Source: Psychrosphaera haliotis (lineage in GTDB: Bacteria; Pseudomonadota; Gammaproteobacteria; Enterobacterales; Alteromonadaceae). Taken from it: 64,000 bases of DNA. The notes beneath the pieces were generated by a model, which saw only the letters and a program-made list of their open reading frames with translations, ran no database searches and had not been told where the DNA came from. Of this stretch, positions 53,802 to 61,756 are shown piece by piece. Both the position numbers and the translations under genes were made by a program. The DNA lies in the NCBI RefSeq assembly GCF_009728465.1, contig NZ_WOCD01000005.1, positions 1-64,000 of the forward strand, written 5' to 3'. The stretch's first letter is position 1, and the number at the start of each line of letters is the position of its first letter.

Positions 53802-54994
53802 TTTTCCTGCGGACTTGAGTTTTTAGAAGCTTCTAGTGCGTTAACCTCAGCAGCCTTGGCTTTCGTAATTTCCGTCGCTTTTTTAGAGGCATTGGCATTC
53901 GCTAGCGTCTCTAGTTGCTTCTCTTTTAGGTTAGCCACCATTTCTACTTTGTTTGAAGTAATAATGACCTTGTCACCGTTTTCTAACAAGCGATATACCC
54001 ATTCAATATCACTATTACGAAGTCTTACACACCCGTGAGTTGTCCGGCTCCCAATTGAGTCTGGGTTTGAAGTACCATGCAAAAACAATGAATCCCCAAA
54101 ATGAAGAGCATGTTGCCCCATAATTCCACGCCAACACCTTTCGCCACGTGCAATTTTATCGGTAAATTCAGCCTCCATTTTTTTAGGTATGCACCACTTT
54201 ATTCCGTCTGAATCAAACAGCTTGAATTCAACTTCAAACTCACCTTCTGGAGTGTAGTAACACTTGCCGCCTTGGCTCTTAGGCAAGCAACGGTCGTATC
54301 CAAGCGCTACAGGAGTTGTCAAGATTGCCTCAAGTGAATCCGGAGTCTGTTCATAAACCGTCATATTAAATGCCGACTTATCGATAATAACAAGACGCTT
54401 GGTATTTTCCTTTCTAACAATAGGTTTCGGCTGCGTTCTATTTTGTAATCGTATAGGTTTAATGATCCAAACTGGCTCAGCCATTGCCTGCCAACTAGAA
54501 CCGTTAGGAAAGTGCCCGGTTACTTTAAGTGCATCTTCATTTTCATAGGCACTAGTAAAACTTTTACCTTTAGGCCAAACTTCAAGCGCTTCACCAAGTC
54601 TATTAAAAACAGTCGCCTGCTCAAGCAAACGATAAGCTTGCGCGCCTTTTTTGTTTCTATCCAGTTCATCCTCTTCTACGTGAAAAATAGTTGCTGGCGC
54701 GTTAGATGATTGAGGTTTTTGAAGAGATAAGTTTTCTGAAACTTTTACGTACCACATAGGAAAAACTGACTGCCACTCGCCCTCAGGGAAGTGACCTGAT
54801 ACTCTAATCCATAAGTTATCTTCTTGATTAGAAGTAAATAATGTATGACTAGGCCATGATTGAATAACATTACCATTAGGCTCATCATAAACATCAACTT
54901 TAGCCGTTGTAAGGTAAGTTTTAGCTGACCAAGCAAATGAGCTAAAAAACACCAACAATGTTGCCGTTATCCATAACGTGATACTATTTTTCAT
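53798..54994 (-). CDS. L,D-transpeptidase (YkuD family)
   Basis: A 398-residue exported protein with a signal peptide (ends near SFAWSA). Its N-terminal half has two SH3-like repeats (each with GHFPEGEWQ or GHFPNGSSWQ), and the YkuD catalytic domain follows with HGTSNPDSIGSRTTHGCVRL. The usual SHGC is THGC here; the cysteine and histidine are kept. It would cross-link peptidoglycan or attach proteins to it in the periplasm. The C-terminal tail is charged and coiled-coil-like. Confidence 0.9.
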   Translation of the reverse strand: MKNSITLWITATLLVFFSSFAWSAKTYLTTAKVDVYDEPNGNVIQSWPSHTLFTSNQEDNLWIRVSGHFPEGEWQSVFPMWYVKVSENLSLQKPQSSNAPATIFHVEEDELDRNKKGAQAYRLLEQATVFNRLGEALEVWPKGKSFTSAYENEDALKVTGHFPNGSSWQAMAEPVWIIKPIRLQNRTQPKPIVRKENTKRLVIIDKSAFNMTVYEQTPDSLEAILTTPVALGYDRCLPKSQGGKCYYTPEGEFEVEFKLFDSDGIKWCIPKKMEAEFTDKIARGERCWRGIMGQHALHFGDSLFLHGTSNPDSIGSRTTHGCVRLRNSDIEWVYRLLENGDKVIITSNKVEMVANLKEKQLETLANANASKKATEITKAKAAEVNALEASKNSSPQEN

Positions 54995-55070
54995 CAGTTT
55001 TTATTCCACCATTTCAGTGCCATGTGTTTTAATACGGTTAGCACAGTATAAATTACATCAGGTTTAATCC

Positions 55071-55553
55071 ATGAAGAATAAAACACTTATTGCACTTTTA
55101 CTATCAATTATGGCTACAGGCTGCAACGCCAAAAGTAGTGAATTTTATGTGGGGGAAATTACAGGCCCAACTATCCTTAAAGAATTCAAATCATTTGCTA
55201 AACATAAAGATGACATCAGCTATAGCACGGCAGATTTAGCGCCGTTACGAGCAGTTGCTACACCTGTTGAGGTAAAGGTCTTTTTTGGAGAGTGGTGTCA
55301 TGACAGTGTAAGGGAAGTCCCTCGCTTGATTTCACTATTTGAACAAGTAAATAATCAAAATATAAAACCTACTTTTTATGCTTTAGACACAGCAAAGTCG
55401 GATCCAAAAGACGAAGCTATAAAACATTCGATAAGAAAAACACCTACCGTTATTGTTTATAAAGATGGTACTGAACTAGGTCGTTTTTTAGAGTTTCCAA
55501 AAACCGATTGGGCTAATGATATAGCTCAGTTAATAAAAAGTGCGGGTGACTAA
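55071..55553 (+). CDS. Thioredoxin-like lipoprotein with CHDS active-site motif
   Basis: A 160-residue lipoprotein (lipobox ATGC, C18) with a thioredoxin fold: FFGEWCHDS at residues 71-79 and the cis-proline loop RKTPTV. The second active-site cysteine is replaced by serine (C76-H-D-S79), so a simple dithiol exchange is not expected. Monothiol activity or peroxiredoxin-like partner binding is possible. It stands alone between the L,D-transpeptidase and the response regulator gene. Confidence 0.8.
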   Translation: MKNKTLIALLLSIMATGCNAKSSEFYVGEITGPTILKEFKSFAKHKDDISYSTADLAPLRAVATPVEVKVFFGEWCHDSVREVPRLISLFEQVNNQNIKPTFYALDTAKSDPKDEAIKHSIRKTPTVIVYKDGTELGRFLEFPKTDWANDIAQLIKSAGD

Positions 55554-55572
55554 CTCAGTTAAAGAACTAAGC

Positions 55573-56190
55573 TTAAATCCACCCTTTTTGCTTAGCAATT
55601 CGTGCGGCCTCTATTCGGTTGGTCGCATTCAACTTTGCAATTGCCTCGGATAAATAGTTCCTTATAGTGCCCTCAGACAAATACAACTTTTTAGCAATCT
55701 CTGATGTTTTAAGGCCTTCACCAGCAAGTTTAATTGCTTTGCGTTCTTTGTCCGTCAATGGGTCATTATCGTCTAGAGCCATAAGTGCTAATTCTGGATT
55801 TATAATTTTTCTACCAAGGTGAACCTGTTCTAATGCATGAACAAGATCGTCTATTGGAGACTCCTTCAAAACAAACCCCATTACTCCTAACTTAAGTGAA
55901 CGTTTAATATAACCGGACTTAGAGAACGTAGTCATTATCACCACTTTTATATCTGGTTTCTCTACCTTAATGGTTTCTGCTAATTCAATGCCGGTCATGT
56001 TAGGCATTTCTATATCCGTAAGAACGATATCTACGCGCTGATTACTGTTTTGCAACTGGCTTAATAATTCTATGGCCGCTTCTCCGTTTTCGGCTTCACC
56101 AACAACATCAATATTATCTTCCAATGTTAAAAGGCGACTAATAGCCCCCCGCACCATTGCCTGATCTTCTACAACCACCACGTTTATCAT
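55573..56190 (-). CDS. NarL/DesR-type response regulator
   Basis: A 205-residue response regulator with a receiver domain (phospho-acceptor D59, VVVVEDQ at the N-terminus) and a LuxR/NarL helix-turn-helix (LKTSEIAKKLYLSEGTIRNYLSEAIAKL). It closely follows the DesR layout. Its start overlaps the kinase stop by 4 nt, so the two are one pair. The likely operator is the palindrome at 58202-58215. Confidence 0.93.
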   Translation of the reverse strand: MINVVVVEDQAMVRGAISRLLTLEDNIDVVGEAENGEAAIELLSQLQNSNQRVDIVLTDIEMPNMTGIELAETIKVEKPDIKVVIMTTFSKSGYIKRSLKLGVMGFVLKESPIDDLVHALEQVHLGRKIINPELALMALDDNDPLTDKERKAIKLAGEGLKTSEIAKKLYLSEGTIRNYLSEAIAKLNATNRIEAARIAKQKGWI

Positions 56191-57323
56191 TGAACCAGCC
56201 CATCCCTGTTTACATCGTTTTTTAAGTTAATACTAAGCGTAAAATTTTGGTTTTCTTTGTTTTTATTGCAGTAAAACGTCCCGTCTAACTCTTCAACTCT
56301 GCTTTTTATGCCTTGCAAACCATTTCCTATTTTAATATTACTTACTGTGCCGTTATCTGAAATCGTAACTTTCAAATCATCATCAGTCTGTTTTATGGCA
56401 AAATGTACCTCATTACCATTACTATGCTTTAAAATATTTGTCGTCGCTTCTTTGAAAATCATAATCAGCGCTGACTCTGTTTTAGCATCTAACTTTTTAT
56501 ATTGAATATCAGTGGTCACATTAAAATTCATCGCATCTAGCTCTTTACCCAGGCTAATAATTTTTGCAGATAAGCCCGTTTGTTTTAACCCCGACACCGC
56601 GTGCCGAACTTCAGACAAGCAACTCCTTGCCAATGATGCTACTTCGCCAATTTCTTGTGCTGCCATTTCGAATTGTTTTTTCTCCATAAGCTTTTGCGAC
56701 AACTCACTCTTAAGTGCTAACGAAGATAGTGTATGCCCAAGTAAGTCATGCATATCTCGTGCAATTCGCTCTCGTTCAGCAATGGTAGAGATTTGCTCGA
56801 TTTGTTGATTTTTCTCATCTTGCTCTGCGTTGAAAACAAACTCTTTTTGGCTAAACACACCATAAACAAACAAACTTGATGAAATGACTAATGTTGGCCC
56901 AAGAAAAAACGGGCTCCAGTAATTAAATATATAAGCAGCTAAGAATTGAGTGACTATATTGGCCAAAAATAAAATCAGCCCTTGTGATTTAGAGAAATAA
57001 AAGCCACTAAAAAATGCAGCATACCCGAAAAGAGCACTAGTGCCTGGCGTAAAATAAGCCCCCATGCCTGATAGCAGTATAACTAACAATATAAGCAGCG
57101 CTGCTTTGCCTTCATTAGCTCTAGTTATAAGTATAAACAAAGCGATAAATGTTAAATATATAAATGCTATTACAGCTAAGTTAGCAACGCTATAAGCCTC
57201 AAAATTTGCAATCACATTAAAAAAATAGAAAACCGAAAATATAAGAGAAAAGTAGGACCATTTTGCTACTGCCGTATTAGCTATTGGAGGAATGATGAAT
57301 GACTTGCTGGCTTCAGAGTTCAT
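56187..57323 (-). CDS. DesK-type sensor histidine kinase
   Basis: 378 residues: about four to five transmembrane helices in the first 160 residues without a large extracellular domain, then a HisKA_3 dimerisation region with phospho-acceptor H192 in ARDMHDLLGHTLSS, and an HATPase domain (EATTNILKHSNG, DNGT, NGLQGIKSRV). Membrane-embedded sensing is typical of DesK, which monitors membrane fluidity in Bacillus. The input here is not known. It follows a TPR gene in the same direction. Confidence 0.92.
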   Translation of the reverse strand: MNSEASKSFIIPPIANTAVAKWSYFSLIFSVFYFFNVIANFEAYSVANLAVIAFIYLTFIALFILITRANEGKAALLILLVILLSGMGAYFTPGTSALFGYAAFFSGFYFSKSQGLILFLANIVTQFLAAYIFNYWSPFFLGPTLVISSSLFVYGVFSQKEFVFNAEQDEKNQQIEQISTIAERERIARDMHDLLGHTLSSLALKSELSQKLMEKKQFEMAAQEIGEVASLARSCLSEVRHAVSGLKQTGLSAKIISLGKELDAMNFNVTTDIQYKKLDAKTESALIMIFKEATTNILKHSNGNEVHFAIKQTDDDLKVTISDNGTVSNIKIGNGLQGIKSRVEELDGTFYCNKNKENQNFTLSINLKNDVNRDGLVQ

Positions 57324-57368
57324 ATCGTTATACTCACTTAAGGTAATCTCTTTATTAATTTTAATTCA

Positions 57369-57393
57369 GTGACTTACCCTATCAGTAAGTCAC
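57369..57393. repeat. Inverted repeat between the TPR and kinase genes
   Basis: GTGACTTAC and GTAAGTCAC, separated by 7 nt, lie in the 82-nt gap between the TPR gene and the kinase. No T-run follows on the minus strand, so it is not a clear terminator. It could be an attenuating or stabilising hairpin. Confidence 0.6.
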
Positions 57394-57405
57394 CAATTTA
57401 TTTAC

Positions 57406-58119
57406 TTATTTTTTTTCCAACAACATTTTTGGCCAACCATAATTAGGGTTGATTGTAAGCGCCTTCTCCCAATCAGCTTGAGCAGATGCTTTGTCACCTT
57501 GTTGATGTTTGATAAGCCCTAACCAAGTGTAAGCTTCTGCCTCACCCCAATGAAAGTTTGAATATTCATCTTGTTCAAATGCGACTATTGCTTTTTCAAA
57601 GGCTTCTTTAGCGTCATCTTGTCCGCCACCAAACATAGGTGGAGTATTGTACTTAGCAATACCTTTTACTAATTGTACTCTTGGGTTGGATGCGGCTAGT
57701 GACTCAGCTTCGTTAAGCAAGCTACTCGATTTCATTCCATAATAAGCACCCTTTAACGGCTCTAAAGATATTTTAAATCCATATACCTGTGCCAATAATG
57801 CTTTTACTTCAACATTGTTTGACTCTTCTTCAGCTAGTTTTTCAAGAACAACCATAGATGCATCAATAGCAACTTTCGCTGATTCGTTGTCACCCATTAA
57901 ACTGTGACTTAGTCCCAAACGGTAAAGCCCCAACGCTTTGTCGTATCCTGCAAAGCTTTCACTCATTACTTTAAGCTCTGCTACATTCAGTACACTAGCT
58001 GCTTCTTCAATTTGGTTTATTTCTACTTGGCCTGAAAATGCTTTAGTCGACATAACTAAGCTGGCAAATATTGATAAACATGTCACAGCGATTTTTGTAT
58101 TTTTATTAATTGCTTTCAT
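57406..58119 (-). CDS. Exported TPR-repeat protein linked to the DesK/DesR pair
   Basis: A 237-residue protein with a signal peptide (cleavage near KAFSG). Tandem TPR-like units include LGLYRLGLSHSLMGDNESAKV and AEAYTWLGLIKHQQGDKASAQADWEKALTI-type sequences. A clear ribosome binding site (GGAGAAAC) precedes ATG at 58119. It lies upstream of the DesK/DesR genes and downstream of a perfect palindrome, and may be the main target or the sensor partner of that pair (inference). Confidence 0.8.
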   Translation of the reverse strand: MKAINKNTKIAVTCLSIFASLVMSTKAFSGQVEINQIEEAASVLNVAELKVMSESFAGYDKALGLYRLGLSHSLMGDNESAKVAIDASMVVLEKLAEEESNNVEVKALLAQVYGFKISLEPLKGAYYGMKSSSLLNEAESLAASNPRVQLVKGIAKYNTPPMFGGGQDDAKEAFEKAIVAFEQDEYSNFHWGEAEAYTWLGLIKHQQGDKASAQADWEKALTINPNYGWPKMLLEKK

Positions 58120-58201
58120 GGTGTTTCTCCTGTTTTTAAGTTCAGGATTAGTATTGAAGAAAAGCGGAGATATTATTAGAGAGGTTTGTCACCAATTTGA
58201 T

Positions 58202-58215
58202 ATGACAAATGTCAT
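58202..58215. promoter_or_regulatory. Perfect palindrome upstream of the TPR-desKR unit
   Basis: ATGACAAATGTCAT has 6-bp perfect arms around AA/TT, 83-96 nt before the TPR start codon. Half-site-like TGACA occurs again about 20 nt nearer the gene (minus strand GGTGACA). NarL/DesR regulators bind short palindromes of this kind, so it is a candidate operator. Confidence 0.55.
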
Positions 58216-58236
58216 GACTTTTTTGCGTTAAACAAA

Positions 58237-58259
58237 AAAAGAGCAACAAGCGCTCCTTT
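58237..58259 (-). terminator. Rho-independent terminator after lysS
   Basis: Minus strand AAAGGAGC and GCTCTTTT form an 8-bp stem (one G-U pair) followed by more Ts. It ends the prfB-lysS unit. Confidence 0.65.
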
Positions 58260-58335
58260 CATATCGAGCCTCTAAGAGTTTAACTAAATGATAATTAAAC
58301 CCTTATGGCTAAGTTTGTTCGGCTAAATAAACGAC

Positions 58336-59917
58336 TTATTCAGCGTCTTCTTCGTTTTGATCATTGTTCGCAACTGGTTTCATGTGCGGGAACAAGATAA
58401 CGTCTTTAATGGTTGGTGAATCAGTAAACAACATTACTAAACGATCGATACCAATACCTTCACCCGCCGTTGGCGGTAAACCATACTCAAGAGCTTGAAT
58501 GTAATCTTCGTCAAAGTGCATTGCTTCAATGTCACCGGCATCTTTTTCTTCAACTTGTTTCTTAAAGCGGTTTGCTTGGTCTTCAGCGTCATTTAGCTCC
58601 GAGAAACCATTTGCAAGCTCACGGCCACCAACAAAGAATTCAAAACGGTCTGTGATAAACGCGTTTTCATCATTACGACGAGCTAATGGAGATACTTCCC
58701 ACGGGTAGCCTGTAATAAACGTTGGTTGATCTAGTTGCTCTTCCGCTGTTGCTTCAAAAATTTCACAAAGGTATTTACCTGCACCCCAAATACCGTCAAC
58801 TTCAGGCTCTTTAATATGAAGCTTTTTAGCAATAACTTTTAACGTGTCTAGGTTGTTTTCTGGATCTTTAATTGCCGCAGCCCATTCCGGGTTATTTGCC
58901 GCTTCATCATAATATTTAAGAACCGCATCAGACATTGTTAAGCGAGTAAACGGCTGTCCGAAGTCATACTCTTTTGTTTCAACAACGTTACCTTCTGAGT
59001 CTTTAACCGTGTTAATTACAACGGCTGAACCTAATACGTTGTTAGCAACGGTACGTAACATTTCTTCTGTTAAGTCCATCAAGTCATTGTAATCAGCATA
59101 CGCCTGATAGAATTCAATCATTGTGAATTCAGGGTTATGGCGAGTTGAAAGACCTTCGTTTCTGAAGTTACGGTTTATTTCAAACACACGCTCAAAACCA
59201 CCAACAACTAAACGCTTTAAATAAAGCTCTGGCGCGATACGAAGATACATGTCACGGCTCATTGCATTATGATGAGTAATAAATGGACGCGCAGTTGCAC
59301 CACCAGGGATAACTTGAAGCATTGGTGTTTCTACTTCCATGAATTCACGTTTCTGCTAAGAAGCGGCGGATGCCTTCTACTACTTTAGAACGGATCATGA
59401 ATGTTTTACGAGTATCTTGGTTTGTGATCAAATCTACATAACGTTGACGATACTTAGCTTCTTGATCCGTTAGACCATGAAACTTTTCTGGTAGTGGGCG
59501 AAGAGACTTAGTCAGAAGCTCGTAGCTTTCCATATTTACGTATAAGTCGCCTTTTCCAGATTTATGTAAAGCACCAGAAACACCAATGATGTCACCAATG
59601 TCTAGTACGCCGTATTTTTCTTTTAAATCTTTCTGAACGTCTTTTGCGGCATAGGCTTGAATGCGCCCTTTCATGTCTTGTAATAACATGAACGGACCAC
59701 GCTTTGCCATAATACGGCCAGCAATAGATACTTTTGTATCCATTTCAATTAGCTTTTCTTTTTCGAACTCACCAAACTCTTGTTGAAGGTCGTCACTGTA
59801 ATGTTCACGACGAAATTTGTTTGGGTGTGCATTAGCCGAGCAGTTTTCGCGGATGTTTTCTAACTTTGCACGACGCTCTGCAATGAGTTTGTTCGCGTCT
59901 TGAGTTTGTTCAGTCAT
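58336..59917 (-). pseudogene. lysS: Lysyl-tRNA synthetase, class II, frameshifted once
   Basis: Two adjacent frames (59345-59917 and 58336-59340) together are a complete class II LysRS of about 526 residues (505 in E. coli). The N-terminal OB-fold anticodon-binding domain is in the first frame and the catalytic domain, with [26 protein letters not shown] and [13 protein letters not shown], is in the second. The break is at 59349-59353: GCAGAAACGTGAATTC should read GCAGAACGTGAATTC, giving [14 protein letters not shown] as in other LysRS. LysRS is essential, so a one-base sequence error is the best explanation. It follows prfB, as in E. coli. Confidence 0.95.
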
Positions 59918-60040
59918 TTATGTTCTCAATTACCGTAAAATGATTAATCTAATGATTTATGTACTATTTATTTTTAGTGTAAATCTGTACTACTGTCTAA
60001 TTAACAGAAGAAACTTACGTATCACGTTCTATCTAAAGTC

Positions 60041-61139
60041 TTATAGCCCTGCTTTTAGACTAGCTTCAATAAATTTGTCCAAGCCACCGTCCAATACAGC
60101 TTGCGTGTTTCGACTTTCAACACCTGTTCTTAAATCTTTTATACGCGAGTCATCTAATACGTATGAACGAATTTGACTACCCCAGCCTATATCAGACTTG
60201 TTGTCCTCAGCTGCTTGTTTTTGTTCGTTTTGCTTAAGCATTTCCAACTCATAAAGCTTTGCTTTTAACTGCTTCATGGCTTGATCTTTGTTTTTATGCT
60301 GTGAGCGCTCGTTTTGACATTGCACTACTGTATTAGTAGGTACGTGAGTAATACGAACCGCTGAATCGGTGGTGTTTACGTGCTGACCACCTGCACCTGA
60401 CGCTCGATAAGTGTCTATTTTCAAATCTGACGTATTGATATCGATATCAATATTGTCATCTACTTCAGGATAAACAAAAGCAGACGCAAAAGAAGTATGG
60501 CGACGAGAGTTTGAATCAAATGGCGACTTTCGCACTAAGCGATGCACACCCGTTTCTGTTCTTGCCCAACCAAATGCGTACTCACCGCTAATACGGATAG
60601 TTGCGCCTTTAATACCGGCAACATCACCATCAGTTACTTCAATAAGTTCTGTCTTAAAGCCTTTAGCTTCACACCAGCGTAAATACATACGCAGTAAAAT
60701 ATTACACCAGTCTTGCGCTTCTGTGCCGCCAGAACCCGCCTGTAAATCTATATAGGCGTCGCTGCCATCAAGTTCACCAGAGAACATTCTTCTGAATTCT
60801 AATTGCTCTAATTTTTGTTCTAAGTCGTTTAATTCAGACTGCGCTTCTTCAAAAGTTTCTTCATCTTCTGCTTCTTGCGCTAATTCAATAAGGCCATCAA
60901 CGTCTTCACAACCTTGATCTAGGTCATCTATGGTTTTAACAATAGCCTCTAGCATAGAGCGCTCTTTGCCTAATGCTTGCGCTTTAGCAGGATCGTTCCA
61001 TACATTTGGATCTTCTAACTCGCCACTAACTTCTTCTAACTGCTCTTTTTTAGCAGCGTAGTCAAAGGTACCCCCGAAGTACTTCAGTACGTTCGCGAAT
61101 ATCAGCTAATTGATTTAGAACCGGGTTGATCTCAAACAT
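60041..61139 (-). CDS. prfB: Peptide chain release factor 2 (programmed +1 frameshift)
   Basis: RF2 recognises UGA and UAA. The gene starts at ATG 61139. After 25 codons the frame meets CTT-TGA-C at 61061-61067, preceded by the Shine-Dalgarno-like CGGGGG, the classical RF2 autoregulatory +1 frameshift site. With the shift the product is 365 residues, the same as E. coli RF2. The GGQ motif is in [16 protein letters not shown] and the SPF anticodon-like tripeptide in RKSPFDSN. It lies upstream of lysS. Confidence 0.97.
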
Positions 61140-61249
61140 GAATTTTATAATAACCTTTAAATTTAAAACGACGCAAAATTGCGCCGAAGTGTAACAATAT
61201 TAGTGTATCTACTCAATTAATGGTTTGCTAATTAGGTCAAAACATAGGG

Positions 61250-61672
61250 TTATAATTGTGTTTCTAGCATAGCTAATACTGGTTTATTCGCATCAGGAAA
61301 TGGCAAGGTTAACAGCTCTCTTTTACTAAACCACTGCACTGCTTGGCCTTCTTTACCCTCTGGCTCGCCGTTAAACTCGGTAACCAGTTGAAAATAAAGC
61401 TGAACTCGCTTTTCCGGGTAATCAAAGACTAGCTCATGAAAATCAGATTGATGAGTGGCCGTAATACCAAGCTCTTCTTGTAACTCGCGAACTAGTGCTG
61501 TTGCAACACTTTCAGTTGACTCAATTTTACCGCCTGGGAATTCCCACTTGCCACCTTGGTGTAAATGGTCAAGCCGCTTGCTTAGCAAAAAGCGGTCGCC
61601 TTGCTGAATGATGGCAGCCGCGACTCTAATTACCTTTTGTTCGGTTTTAGTTTTACCGTTAACAATTGTCAT
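61250..61672 (-). CDS. mutT: 8-oxo-dGTP diphosphatase MutT
   Basis: A 140-residue Nudix hydrolase with the Nudix box GGKIESTESVATALVREL followed by QEELGI. It removes 8-oxo-dGTP from the nucleotide pool. secA-mutT order as in E. coli. A terminator lies between secA and mutT, so mutT may have its own promoter. Confidence 0.93.
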   Translation of the reverse strand: MTIVNGKTKTEQKVIRVAAAIIQQGDRFLLSKRLDHLHQGGKWEFPGGKIESTESVATALVRELQEELGITATHQSDFHELVFDYPEKRVQLYFQLVTEFNGEPEGKEGQAVQWFSKRELLTLPFPDANKPVLAMLETQL

Positions 61673-61702
61673 TTTTTAACTCTTTTATTAAATGTCATAA
61701 AC

Positions 61703-61731
61703 AAAAAAGGCGAGCTAAGCTCACCTTTTTA
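61703..61731 (-). terminator. Terminator between secA and mutT
   Basis: Minus strand AAAAGGTGAGC and GCTCGCCTTTT pair around a 2-nt centre, followed by Ts. It lies 26 nt beyond the secA stop and just before mutT. Confidence 0.8.
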
Positions 61732-61756
61732 TCAATGTTGTTAAGCGAGATGAGCG

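Noticed and set aside
58336..59917. Two separate functional LysRS fragments
   Set aside because: The join restores the family consensus with a single base change, and the upstream fragment ends within a conserved helix, so a split enzyme is unlikely.
61061..61067. In-frame stop in prfB as another sequence error
   Set aside because: CGGGGG-TAC-CTT-TGA-C is the well-known programmed +1 frameshift site of RF2, and the shifted product has the exact expected length.
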